The notes under the pieces were generated by a model. That model ran no database searches. It saw nothing but the letters and a program-made list of their open reading frames with translations, and was not told where the DNA came from. Shown piece after piece: positions 1 through 12,400 of a stretch of 64,000 bases of DNA (position 1 is the stretch's first letter; the number at the start of each line of letters is the position of its first letter). The translations under genes were made by a program, and so were the position numbers. Source of the stretch: Penelope pileata (Eukaryota > Chordata > Aves > Galliformes > Cracidae); the NCBI GenBank assembly GCA_013396635.1, contig WBMW01005527.1, positions 3,238,269 to 3,302,268 of the forward strand, read 5' to 3'.

Positions 1-2530
1 AAAGAAGAACAGTTTAGTGACATATTAACTTAAAAGTATGGAAGGAATTAAAATTCCTCTTTTAGGTGTTGTACTAACTAGCACAACGTAGCTTTAAATT
101 GTACAAAAAAGAAAAAAAAAAGAGCTCTGAAATAATGAGGAGCAGGAAAATGTCAATGAACAAACAAAAAAAATCCTTGTGCTCCATCAAGTTACTTAAC
201 CCTGAGTCTGTTCAGCCAAAATGACTTAAGCAGCTAGTAATCAGCTTGTCAGTAGGCTGCTATTCCTCACTTGCTTCCTACAGCATTTGGGACCTTAAGT
301 ATAGAAGCAAAAGAGTTGTCAGCTCATATGTTATACCATCAGAGATTCGCTGAGCAATTAGCAGGTAAAGATTAAGACATATTTAATGTGATTTGTGTCA
401 ATGTAGATAAAGGCAAAAAGCCTCCTCTTCAGAATAAGTGCGTACAATTTTTGTAATTACGTCATTATTTAACATAGAATGCTCAACTGCTAACATAGGT
501 AAGGCTTAGAAGACATGCATTTGCCTTTTGTGCAGTCAGAAGTGTAGTTTTAATTGACTTCAGGTATCTAAACACCAATGAACAAAAGCATATAAGCTAT
601 GTGCTTACAAAACACTTATGCATCTGAATTGGTAGAATTTCTATATGAACGTAGCTGTTACTGCAGTCACAAGCAGGAGAAAAGTTTCTAAGAGCAAACA
701 TGTAGTTACACTGGCAAGCTAGTGGCTGAAGATGACCTAAGCTGAAATGAAAGATGCAAAGTGAAACATTTCATAGCTAAGGGGACTAAAGTATTTGTTG
801 CCCTAAAACCAAATTTACTACAAAAGATGAACTCAGTGACCTTCCCTTTCTATGCTCTTCTACAGCCTCTCAAAGGAAAGTCTGCCACTTGACAAACCTG
901 TATTACAAGCAACTTAGCAGCAACTTACTGATGACAGTGTTTTATATTCAGAAGTAGTAGAGGTGATCTGTAAAACAGCATCCTAGTTGGTGCCAAGTCA
1001 TTAAGGAAAAGAGAAATACTGAGAACAACGGAATGATTTAAGTAGTTTATTTTACAACCAGGCTCCTAAGTGTGTTTTAAATACCAGCTGCTAAACATGA
1101 CTGTGGAACTGAAATGCGGAAGATGCACCATCTACCTGAATTGTTTTGTGAGTTAGCATGCAATGGTGGATAATTGATCTGGTGGAGTAATCACGTTAAT
1201 ATGTAGTGTTTACAATGCATTTTTCATCTTTCAAAGCTGTACTCAAATAACTGCCAGGATAATTACATGGATTTGTTAATTAAGTCGCTGTTATCCTTGC
1301 TTTAAAGCAAGGGGGTTGAGCTGTAGGTATTTGGAGTGGCTAATCACACGGAGAATGCAGCAGGATCAGGATTAGAACGGAGGATTCTCATTTCCTGTCC
1401 CTGTTTTAATCAACTTGGTACTCTTGCCTGTCTAGACCATTCTGTATTTAACTATTAATCCCATTCCTATTGACAAAAGCTAAACCCACATGTTTTGATT
1501 AAATTGTAGAAATACACAGTAATACATGGTTCTGACTGCTTGGTTTTTATTGGCTTCCTCTGTAGAATTCCATAGCATGTACTTATTTCCCAAGTCCCAG
1601 CCATCTTAAGACATCTATTTTTGTCTTGGTTGCTGCAAATAGGATTGCTACCCGTGCCTTTACAGCCTTTTGCCTGGATTTAACTTTGTGTAACATGAGG
1701 CACGTTTCTTTAAAGGCAGAATTTGCTGACTGTGTTCCTGTGCAGCAGCTTTTGTTGGGGATGTTACGTAAGATGCCAGAACAAACCTTCCATACACGCT
1801 GATGTGGTTAGAGCAGGTGCAAACATACATAAACATTTAACCACTGCTTCAAATGAGAATATACCTCAAGCTTCCTATCAGGGCACAGAAAATGGCGCAG
1901 GGCCCTGTGCTTTGCTGCCAGTGCTTGGGCTCAACTATCAGAAACACACAGTGACATAGTTCTGTGTTTTGCTCTTTTGTGGACGTTATTCACAGCGATG
2001 GCTTCTGGGCCATCTACCACTATGGAATTCTCCCCTGGTAGTGCTCTCTGGTGGAGGAAATGAAGATGAGTAGGTCCTAGAATAAGCTAGGAAGGAATAT
2101 AGCAAACAGGACCAAGGTTGGTTAACAGCTGTACTGCAAGCACTGCAATTTGCTGCACAGACATCGGCGGTATTTGGAAAGTTAGCTGCACAGAGCTGAA
2201 AGGAAAGTTTGGTTGGATCAGAAGGCATTTCCTCAGGGATAGGCATTCTCATCAGTCCCTGCTGAAGAACGGGGTTTCCTTACTGAGGGAATGGTGTAAC
2301 GGAGGCACTTAGTGTGCTCTAAAGACCAAAAATTCCACTCTAGAATACTGTGTGGGAGGCACAGGTTGTCCCTCTACTTTGCAGTGTTCCTAGACAATTT
2401 GTAGCAGTTTCTATAGCTCTGATCTCGTCACTTACTCTCTGAGCGAGGCAGCGCTGGCTGGGGCTCTGGAGCTGAACGTTCCCCACCGGGATGCCGTGCT
2501 CCAGTAGGCGTTGCTGGAGAAGCAAGAGCC
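1..2530. other. Upstream flank, no gene recognised
   Basis: About 2.5 kb of AT-rich DNA before the CpG island. Open frames here are short (under 90 codons), lack splice-flanked homology to anything I recognise, and look like chance. No tRNA, simple satellite or transposon end was recognised. In human the gene upstream of SPDL1 is the distant SLIT3, so intergenic DNA is expected here. Confidence 0.6.
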
Positions 2531-2685
2531 CGAGCTGCTACCTCCCCTGCCTTCCCTTTAATTTTCAGGCAGTTTCGCATCGTGTTTGCGCGGGCACCAC
2601 CCGCGCGCCCGCGCCCCTCACAGGCACCCGCTCGCCCGCACCACCCTAACCGCCGCCACAGGCGCGCGCCCGCTCCCACGCCCAG

Positions 2686-2695
2686 GCGCACGCGC
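2686..2695 (+). promoter_or_regulatory. NRF1-like site, copy 1
   Basis: The decamer GCGCACGCGC matches the NRF1 consensus. An identical copy starts 37 bp downstream at 2,723. Both are in the CpG island upstream of the presumed SPDL1 start. Confidence 0.5.
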
Positions 2696-2722
2696 CGCTC
2701 CCCTCAGCGAGCAGGCGGCGGC

Positions 2723-2732
2723 GCGCACGCGC
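2723..2732 (+). promoter_or_regulatory. NRF1-like site, copy 2
   Basis: A second identical GCGCACGCGC decamer in the SPDL1 CpG island. NRF1 sites are common in CpG-island promoters of cell-cycle and housekeeping genes. Confidence 0.5.
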
Positions 2733-2764
2733 GCTCCCTGCAGAGCGAGGCGGGTGGAGGCGGC

Positions 2765-2772
2765 TCTCGCGA
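2765..2772 (+). promoter_or_regulatory. TCTCGCGA core promoter-like element
   Basis: TCTCGCGA is the core of the palindromic TCTCGCGAGA element found in TATA-less CpG-island promoters. The last two bases differ here (TA instead of GA). It lies 28 bp before a TTTGAA element, a plausible spot near the transcription start. Confidence 0.35.
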
Positions 2773-2799
2773 TACTCGGGGCGGGGCGGCGGAGCCGGG

Positions 2800-2805
2800 T
2801 TTGAA
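2800..2805 (+). promoter_or_regulatory. CHR-like cell-cycle element TTTGAA
   Basis: TTTGAA is the canonical cell-cycle genes homology region bound by the DREAM and B-MYB-MuvB complexes. It is embedded in GC-rich sequence, where such an AT-containing hexamer stands out. Spindly is a mitotic protein, so G2/M control through a CHR is expected. The usual CDE four bases upstream is not clear, and no CCAAT box was seen nearby. Confidence 0.4.
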
Positions 2806-4462
2806 CGGCGGCTGTGGCGGCGGCGCGGGGCGGCCGTTGGGCTGAGGTAGCTGAGGGGAGCGGGCAGGGCGCGGGGCTGTCCTCTGCCGCCCGTTTGTTG
2901 CTCCTTTTCTTGAGAAGGGCCGTCCTGAGCAGTGGGGCTGAGGGCTCTGCGGCGGTTGCTGGATAGCGCCGGTTTTCCCCTCCCGTCCCGCGTACCGCAG
3001 CCGGGGCGCGGAGGTCCGCCGCCTCTAGGCCCTTCCCCTCCTGGGGCCGCGCTGCGCATGGCCCCGGAGATGCTGAGGGAGCGGGGGTGCGCCCTGCCCG
3101 CCTCGTTGGGCTCCCGGCGGGGGTGCGGGTGCTGTCTTGAGGAGAACGCCCCGGCGCTCGGGGCGAGCCTGGCGCTGGGTGGGCGGGCAGTGCCGTAGCG
3201 GCCGGGTCCCGGAGCCGGTGCCGGGCGCCGGGGTGCTGCTCGCTGGGGCGGAGCCGGCTGCTGCCTGGTGAAGTGCTGCGGTCCGAGTCTTCTCTGTTTG
3301 CAGTACTTGTCCACCCGAGAATGCTTCCGTGGAAGCTAACGTAGCCCTGAAAGTATCTCAGCTTGAGTGTGTGGGTCGGTGGGTGATGAAACAGTTGTCA
3401 AGTAACCAAAGCGGTTTGTAAGGGGAGTGCCTGGCCTGGAGGAGAGAAATCGCCTCCTGGCTTTCAGCAGTGGTCAGAGCCTGTGGGCACTGCAGGCAGA
3501 ACTGAGCTGAGGAGGCAGTTCGGTGTGAGCCTGGAGACAGGCAGTGTGGCTGGGGGGGCAGTTACAGCAGGAGGCTTTTTGTCTCTTACCTTATTATTTT
3601 TTAGTAAGGAGGAGTTAAATGATTGAATAACCAATGTCTGGAGCCTTCTGTACAGAATCTTATATTCAGTGCTTGGAGGTTAGTAGCCAGAAGTAAGTGA
3701 CTCTCAGTGGAGTAAACAGAGACAGACTTTTTTTTGTTATTCCCTCTCTTACCTGCCCACCTTGATAGCTGTTTATTTGTCTTAAAACCTCTTTTCAGAA
3801 TAGCTTACCTAACCTCATGTAGAATTTGAAATTGCAGTCTGTTCCCTATGCAACAAATACAGCCTTATGAACAGAGCTTCCTGGTTTGGCTAATCCATCT
3901 GAAATAGTGAAAAGCTGAGGTTCCCTGTGATCCAGAATACCTGCTTATTCTTCTCCCTGATACTTGGCTAGAAATATGTGAATGGGGAAACTCTTTTTTT
4001 TCCATATGTCAATTCTAAAAGTCTAAAATCCTTCTGGAGTTACCCAGTAAGTGATTTATTGTGAGCGAAAAGATCTTGTTTGTGAAACGGAAGGGAATAG
4101 TGGAGAAGAGACTGAAGAAGTGGATGGGAGCAAGGCAGATCCCCAAATAACCCTTACAAATGGTGTCAGTGCTAGAAGGCGGCCCTGGGTGTAGCTTCTT
4201 TCCCAGCTCACAAGCCAATTGCGGTGCATCTGTCCTTTGGCAGCATCGCCTGATCTGGCTGCTCCTCAACTATCTGACAGCTGTCTCTACAGAGATTTGA
4301 ATAAGATTTGCGTTTCTGTGGGGTTTTAGCTGGTGATCTGCATTTTCATGAGAGCCCCAGGCATCAAGGCTTTTCAGAAAAGAACTGCCCTGAAGGACTG
4401 TTCTGTAACAGCAGCTTATACTCATCTGGACTAGATAACTCTTTCTTTTTTTTTTTTTAAAG

Positions 4463-4502
4463 GTGGAATAAGGTCAAGGAAGGCTTAAATGGACTTCTGA
4501 AG
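4463..4502 (+). other. SPDL1: Possible untranslated exon of SPDL1
   Basis: A 40-base segment is preceded by a long pyrimidine tract ending AAAG and followed by the strong donor GTGAGT. It would be a 5'UTR exon between the CpG island and the first coding exon. It carries a tiny upstream reading frame (ATG GAC TTC TGA). The human gene, as I recall, starts translation in exon 2, so this extra exon may be optional or spurious. Confidence 0.3.
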
Positions 4503-6234
4503 GTGAGTTAAAAATACTACTCAAATTTAGTTTAGTAAGCTAGGAGCAACCAAAGTACTTGATCTGAAATCTTAATATGTTGCTGTTGGATCAGAAAAGT
4601 TGTTTTGTTTTCATTTCTGTTTGTGAAGTAAGGATTAATTAATGCCTTTTGGTGCAAATGCATACCAGGAGCTATTGTCTAGCTTTGTTCGTATTACTGT
4701 CCTGCCATTAAATGTTTAAACATGAAATTCTACACAGTACATGTATCCTTGTAGTACTAATACTAATAACGTTATTGATTCTTCTTAGATACTATGGGTA
4801 TGCCAAATTTGTATTCTTAAAGGTGCAAAACTGGTGTTTCAAGCACTGTAATAGGCAGATGTAAAAACTCATTTCAGAGCCTGGCCAGATGATGTGCAGC
4901 TGAACATCAAGAACAAATTATAGGAAATATGAAAAGTAGTACTTTATAATTTCAATCTTGTTCCTGCAAAAGGAACAAGCAGAGTTTTGATATCATGCCT
5001 TTTTGTGCGTTAAAATAACTTCTTTGTACAGGAAGCTGGGAAACTAGTGAGGTTACCTTTGTTACATAAAAGTAGCTAAAAATAAAAATGAAGGCCCGAC
5101 ACAATTCTTATCAATAATCTTCACTGTATTCACAAGTGAAATTTGTGCTTGAGACCAGCATCTTGCTACCATTCATAAAGACAGTGTATGTGCAGGAAGT
5201 GGCAACAGCTAATAACAATAGGATCATGAATGAAGAGTGCTTTTGATCTTGAAGTGATGTAAAAATTGGGAATATTGGCTTTGAAAAATCAAGTGTAATT
5301 TTATATGTCATCATTACTGCATGCTTGCTCAGAAAATGCTTGGCTTATGTCGTTCAAGTGCCTGACTCAGTAAGAAATTTCCATTTAAATAGGATTCTTT
5401 TGCATTGTATTTAGTAAATTTAGGAATAAGCAGTCATACAAGCAATTGATGTGAGTTTGACTTCTGTTATTTAAATGTTTCGCTTGGATTTATTTTGTTG
5501 TCTTTAAAAATCTGCCTTTAGTTGTCTTAAGTTTTGATATGAAGATAAAAATTGAATTTTCTGAAACTTGTGGCAAAGAGATGGTTAGTAAAAACAGGCT
5601 ACCTGAAGTAGCTCAAGTTCAAAGCTGAAAACGGTCATAAAAGACAAAATTCAGCAATTAAATAAGAATCTGTGCTAAAATTCCGTATGTTCTAACGTGG
5701 ACTCTGTTTCAGTGTCCTTCAGCTACCTCCGTCTGTTTCAGTGTCCCACCTATAATGTTATTAGGAGTAAAACATTCTGCTGATACAGATGCCTGCATGA
5801 ATCTTAAGTGTTATTTGTGTACACAACTAATGCTATAGTGCATGTGGTTTTAATTATAACTACACAGAAAACATCAATCATATGCATAAATGTTTTTAGA
5901 AGGTTGTTTCCTGGCCTTCTCTTCGGTTGATATATGTCAAGATAGCTGTGCATGGGATGATTTTTGGATTCTAGTGAACAAGTGCTCTGTGTGGTAGGAA
6001 ACTGGCCTTGAGTACACAGGAGTTGTTCCACTGCATGCTATTCCTGCTGTATAGTCATGAGCAAGAAATAACTTTTATTGTCCATAGGACTGCTCGTTAG
6101 AAAGCTATGTTTTGTCTTGTACTGATGCAAAAGCATACCCCAGTATCCTGGGGAAGCATGGAAATCCAGTTACTTCTCAGTCTAACTACTGTAACTGGTT
6201 GCTGTACTCATGACTTTTTGTTTTCAATCTTGAG

Positions 6235-6411
6235 GTAACAAAAGGAAGAGAAATGGAGACGGAGACCATTCTAAGCCTTAGACAACAACTCAAGGAAGCA
6301 GAGAATGAGCGAAGGAAGGCAGCACAATATGGCTTGTGCTTGTTGGAGTCTCAAAGTGAAGTCCAAAATCAGCTGGATCAAATGCGTCGCGAATTGGCTG
6401 AGAAAACTGAG
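6235..6411 (+). CDS. SPDL1: SPDL1 coding exon 1
   Basis: The exon opens 18 bases before the start codon at 6253, after a T-rich acceptor ending at 6234. It encodes residues 1-53, including the CC1 box with A23, A24 and G27 at the same numbers as in human. The donor is GTGAAG at 6412, phase 0. Confidence 0.93.
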
Positions 6412-9400
6412 GTGAAGATTTAAACTTTAAGAGAAGTATTAAGAAATTTCTTCTGATTTCTGAACGTCACAAGTGTTTTAAATGCCTTTTAGAGTCTGGA
6501 TTAATTTTAATTAACCTTTTTGTTTTAAATATTTGTAGAGAGGACTTTTATCACTGTCATAAGATACTGAGCACAATTTTATCTAGCTGTGGCATGGTTT
6601 CATGGCTTATTCTGCCTCAAATGCTCAATACCAAGTAGGATTAATTACCTGTAATGTGAAATGAATAGTAGCTGCTAAAGTAAATTTGTTTTAGAGCATG
6701 CGTTGGGTGTATTTAACAACTGATTTATGTCATGCTCTCCCTGCAAACTTTGTGTCACATAAACCTAAAAAAAAAAAAATTTGCTTGTAATTATTGCTAA
6801 AATTATTGGGTTGTAAAACTGGTTTCATTTACTGTACATGCTTCAAATTCTCTAAATACCAAAGGACAGTTCTTTAGTACAGTTCTTTACAGCTTAGAAG
6901 AGAGTAGCAAAGTGTTACAATGTAGAGGTATTAATTAGCCTTCCGGTCTTCTTGATAATTGTGCAAGAAAATTCTAGCCTATGGAATCTCTTCCACTTTC
7001 TTAAACTGTTTGACTTGTTTGCTCACAGCCTGTCTTTCAGATCTTCTGCTTCTCTTCATCTGCTCCTGGCTGTGCATTGCAATCCCTTCCCTTGTGCTAA
7101 AGCTAAACTGTGGATGTTCCTCTGGCCAGCTGGAGTGTTCTAGCACCCTGCTGTTGTGAAGGAATGCTAATAACTTACTTTGATTGGTTTGCCATTAGTA
7201 GGCTTAGTGCAAGAGAGGCAGTTGGAAAGCACAAGTGATGAAGAAGGCAGGACAGGATGATCTTTTCCTGCAGACAGCCTGTGGTGGTATTACTCTGTAG
7301 TGAAGCTGCACCCGTAGGTCACATTCCACCATTAGAAACTGAAGCAAATCTGAGCTAAACTTGTGTGAATTAGTAACTTCAATTTCAAGAGCCAAGGGGG
7401 GGCATTGTGTGCTTTCATGTAGCAGAAAAACATCCTGTATGAGATTTGTAGTTATCCAGCAGATTCTTTAGAACTTGATTTCTGTACTTCGCTTTGGAAT
7501 CTGAGAGCCAAAGCTCATAATTATGGACACAAATGTGAATTTTAACTCTAGGTATAGAACAGTCTTTAAAAACAAAGTTTTCTTGTGCTTCTGTAAAAGT
7601 CTACATATATACTTGATGGTAGACTTTTGCCTTTCTTAGGTCTAGCCAACAGTGCATTGCCAGGTATTTTCTGTGCACTGTTTTTGTTAAAGCTTGCTCT
7701 TTGTATGAGCTGAGCCTGTCCTTGATAAGTGTGATAAGCAGGTGTCTAGGCCACAGAGGTGGGTTTTATACCTGGCAGATCTTAGTTGTGCTTTGCATTC
7801 TTCTCTTATCTTCTGGTTTGTGTTTTTAAGATTGGTTTATTGAAGGGAGGAAGGGGGGGGAAGGGGATGTCCTGCACTTTTAGATTCACTTGGTTTTGTC
7901 ATTTACCTTTTCTGCATAGTGTCCTTTTTATTTTTTTCTTCTTTTTATGTTTTTTCGTCTCCTTCTGCTCAGTTGCTAGCTGAATGGAAGAGTAAAATGA
8001 AGCAGATATGTATGGTCTGGCACAGAGGGAAGCTGATTTAAAAGCCTTTCTTTAATCTAGAAATGCTGACAGGATTTATCACAGAACTAGGCAATTTTGT
8101 CTTTACCAGGCATAGAACCCAGTTGCAGTAGGGGTAGCACTCGCTGTAGTGTAACAGCTCTTAACACAATTGGATTCTGTCGATGGTAGAAATATGACCT
8201 GCGAGCTCTCAAAGTTTTGTATTAAACTCCTCCCCTCCTTCCCAAAAAGAAGTGCCAAGACTATTTTGAGTGGGAAGAAACACTGTTTCCACTGAGGAGC
8301 GAATATTAAACAACCCACCACCAATTCACTCTTTAAAAATTCAGAGCAGGGGTTTGGATTTTTTTTGTATTGTTTTTCACTAGGTTATGACAGTTCTCTA
8401 ATTGGAACCTCAACAAAAGGCTGAGTGAATTACAGGCTTTTAGCAGTTAGTGTCTTGATACAGAGTCTTTATTCGGTGAATTGTTCCCTGTGAACACTAT
8501 GTCTAGGCTTATTAGCATGTTATTTCTTGCAGAAATTTGAACAAGAGAAATACTCACTTCAGAGAGAAATTGAACTGAAGAACAGGATGACGGAAAGCTT
8601 GAGTTTTGAATGTGATGCCCTTAAGCAACAGCAAAACATGCAATTGGATAAACAGAAAGAACAGCTTGCCAGAGTTTATGGACAAGAAATCAGTGACCTT
8701 AAAAACAAGGTTTGGAGCATAATAGACAGCTAAAATGTTGCTAATAGCATTTGAGGGAAAAAAAAGTATTAAACTCATAATTGCATACTTATCACCTAAG
8801 AAACAGTTGTGTTGTCATGCCTTTGCCTTACTTTGCCATGTAACTACAGCAGTTTGGTTCAGAACTGAGTTTGTGCTTTCTTTCCAACTACTGTTATGGA
8901 AAAGTTAAAATTACCGTTATGGTTTTTATTAAAACCAGAACTTGAATAAAAAGGTGAAGAAAACATAAGCCCAAAATTGTTGATAAAGAGCAGACAAAAT
9001 ATATTTAAGATGTTGTAGCTACATTGAATTGCAAACAATTTTAAAGCTAACTTTTAAAAGGTTACTTGTAAGTTGTATTTCTAAGACATTTCTGTGATTA
9101 GAACGAGTCAAAAATATTGTGCTTTTGAGTATTTTATTACAAAATGGCTTTACTTAGTTGTCAAATGTCTTTGAGTTGGAGAACCTGAAAGCAGAGCTAG
9201 ACGAAAGTCGACTCTCAGAGAAACAACTGAGACGCAAAGTGGACCATCAGAAGGAAATCATTGCTGCCAAGTCAGAAGAGCTACACATGATGTCTGAACG
9301 TGTACATGAAACCATGTCTTCAGAAATGCTCAATCTTCAGATTGAGCTCACAGAACTACAGTGTGTGAAGGTATGTGATTAACAGGAATGTAGGCTACTT

Positions 9401-12400
9401 GAAGGTAAAATTGATTCTTTGCTCACTGTATTTCTAGATGCTCTGTGTATTTTGCTACTTTGGCATTGTAGTAAGAAGTGGTCCACAGAAAAAATATGAT
9501 AGCCTTAACGAGATTTTAATACAGCCCTTTCAAGATAATATTTTGTATTAGAAGTAGTTATTAGTAACAGAGCTGTTTGGTTCATTTGGGCCTGCTTTTC
9601 TTGAAATTGTTTAATAAGCTTTTATTTCATACTTGATTTTTGTATTTAGGCCAATGTTGAAGAAAAGCTGAATGAACTGCAGTACAGCAAGGAACAATTA
9701 GAACTCATAAATAGTAACTTACGTAATCAGCTGGAGCGTCTCCAGGGAGAAAAAGAAGAGAGGGAAAAAGAAGTTGTTTCTTACTGTAACGCACTAGAGG
9801 TAATTTTATGCAACAGTGCTAAATAATCACTGAGTTCCACAAGTAGTTGGGGTTAGATTTTCATTGAAATAAGAAGAGCTTTGAGAGGAGTTCTGAGGAG
9901 GGGAAAAAAGAAAGGGCATATTGGCTCCATTATATTTAGTAGATGAATGTTACCTGTTAATAAGTTATTTCTATATTGATGTTCTCTTGTGGAAGGCTGT
10001 ATATGAAGATCCTTTGCATTGCAATATTTTACGTCAGAATAGGAACCTGTAATGAAACTGATACAATTCTCAATTCTATTTTATGTTCCTGCTGAATGCC
10101 TTGCAAAATTCCCTCCTAGGGAGTAGAAGGTCTATGACTCAGTACTGCAGCAAGGCTAACAGTCTGCCACTCCAACTGATAAAGTCTGAAGTTTTCTTTA
10201 AAGGGTTTGGTTTATAGTCTTGTCCTGAAGAGCAAGTGCAATACTGTCTGTACAGCTAAATATGACAATACAAGATAACTTGCGCTAAATGTGTAAAAAA
10301 TTAAGAAGTTAAAATGATTTGATTAAATGAATATGCAATACATCAGGTTCTTTATAAACTAATATTCTCTTTGCTTAAATCTAGAAAGCTCGTGAAGCTA
10401 ATCAAGAGCTTCAGGTTCAACTGGATCATGCGGTGCAGCAATCTTTGGACCCTACGAGTAAAGGCAATTCTCTCTTTGCTGAGGTACAGCTATGCCACAT
10501 ACCCGAGAATATGCAGAGCAGGAAAGAAGTACTTGATCATAAGAAATCAAACTGATGTTGCATTGAAAACACGATCAGTTTTACCTGTTCTGTCTGGCAC
10601 GGTTCTCTGTTCCTCAAATACTACTTCGGTGTTGAACTGTCTAGGAACACCTGTGGAAAATAATTTTTATGCATGTTCTAAGGTCAGGAAGTTAATTCAT
10701 TTCAGGATGAAAGGTGGGACTGAAGGTTCATAGTAACAATTCTGTCTGCAGCTTTTGGCTCTGAAGAGTTTTATTCAGCTGGTAACCTTTCTTTAATGCA
10801 GAAGATAATAACTAAAATGTAGAAAAACAATGCTATACAATGCTGGTTTTGAAGAATGTTGGAAAATGGCTGTTTGAGTGTTTGGGAGGGTTTTTGAACT
10901 AGCCTTTGAATAAGAGTTGAGCTGGTATTAAGTACCAGCTGATATGCTGGCATTTTGTTTTCTTACCACGCCCAGGGAATGGCTTGAATTGATGCACAGT
11001 TCATATTTACTTGTTCCGATGCAAATGAACAAACTTGTAGTAATTCTGATCCTTTTTAAATGTTAGGTATTTCATATATCAAAAGAAAAGAAAATCCCTT
11101 GTACTTTATTACTTGACTGTTCACAGCACTCTCTGCTCACTGTCTCAGAAGTTATGACAACAGCACGCTGTTGCTAGGAAAGCAACAAAAAGTATTTTCT
11201 GAACCAACATCAATTATGATGCAACTTCTCTTAAAACTCAGAATCCAAGTGACAAGTGTTATCATTTTCATAGTAATAATTGTTAAAAATGTTCTATAGG
11301 TGGAGGACCGTAGGGCAGAAATGGAACGACAGCTGATCAGTGTGAAAATAAAATATCAGTCACTACAAAAACAGCATGCATTCACTAGAGAACAATTGCA
11401 AAGAATGAAGGTATGATCATTACTGTAATACTCCAGGGTTTCCTTGGGGTCTGATAAGACATTGCTTTAGAACACAGGCTAGGGGATTTGATTCTCTTTC
11501 AAGTATGGCAACAGATGTCTTGTTGGGTGGTTGGGGAGGAACAGGAGACCTGTCATTGCTCTACTTGACTTCAGTAGTACACCAGCATTTTTCTAGTGCC
11601 ACTACTTTATTCTGGGATGCTAAGTTGTGCTGAAGGCACTGTGCTCGCTTTGGCAGTAGTTGTTAAATGCATAACGTATAACAACTTCTGTCAAACTAGC
11701 TTTCAATTTGTCTCGACTGCTACTTTGTCTTGTTCTCATGGTATGTAAATATTTGTGTTTCAAATGAGTTTGTCAGGTGTGAACAATTTTCACTCTCTCC
11801 TATAATCACACCTTTTTCCCTCTGGGTTGCTTTCTTGTTTTTTGTTCATGTTTTTCTTTTCTCTCCCTATACATAATGCAAGAGTAATAGTTATAAGTTT
11901 TATCATAACTATTTCATTTAGGCTACACTTCCTTTAGGTTGGCAGCTTGTAGGGTAGTAAATATTGTTGAGAAAGCTAGTTAGGAGAAGCTGTTTTACAA
12001 GATAATGTAAATGGGATGCTGCAGAACTGCCATCTGTTTCCGTATTGGCTTTCTGATTTCCCAGTATGAGAGTGGATCCTTCCAATTTGATCCTGCACCT
12101 TGTCTGAGTGCTGAAACAGGAGTGATGATAATGAGTAGCACTGCATATATAGACTACATAGACCTGTGGCTTAGCTTAAGTTGAAAATAAGTAAAACAAC
12201 ATAAAAGTAAACAAAAGCTACTGATACAGCAAATAAGTTTGTATTGAAATCTCTCGTTGACAGCTAAAGATGAAGTCATTGAGTAGGATCAGTTTCTTAG
12301 AACCTCTCTTTCTCCTTGTAATATGAGAGCGAGTCAGTGATTCTGTTGGCTGAGTGGTTATACATTGAAGGATTTTACCCAGGACTGAAGCAGACTGGTA

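Larger units (their letters stand above)
2560..3260. promoter_or_regulatory. SPDL1: CpG island, likely SPDL1 promoter and first exon
   Basis: The sequence changes abruptly from AT-rich to very GC- and CpG-rich at about 2,560 and back at about 3,260. It lies upstream of the first SPDL1 coding exon, with no other gene start nearby. No TATA box is evident, which suits a dispersed CpG-island promoter. The untranslated first exon should lie inside it. A possible donor (GAG followed by GTAGCT) is at 2,847, but the transcription start and first donor cannot be fixed from sequence alone. Open frames on both strands here are a by-product of low stop-codon density in GC-rich DNA. Confidence 0.75.

Noticed and set aside
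2646..3314. A 222-codon open frame on the reverse strand across the CpG island
   Set aside because: The frame is rich in P, R, A and G with overlapping long frames on other strands, as expected from stop-poor GC-rich DNA. No domain or splice support.
10371..10733. A 120-codon open frame as a separate gene
   Set aside because: It reads SPDL1 exon 5 in the wrong frame and then runs on into intron.
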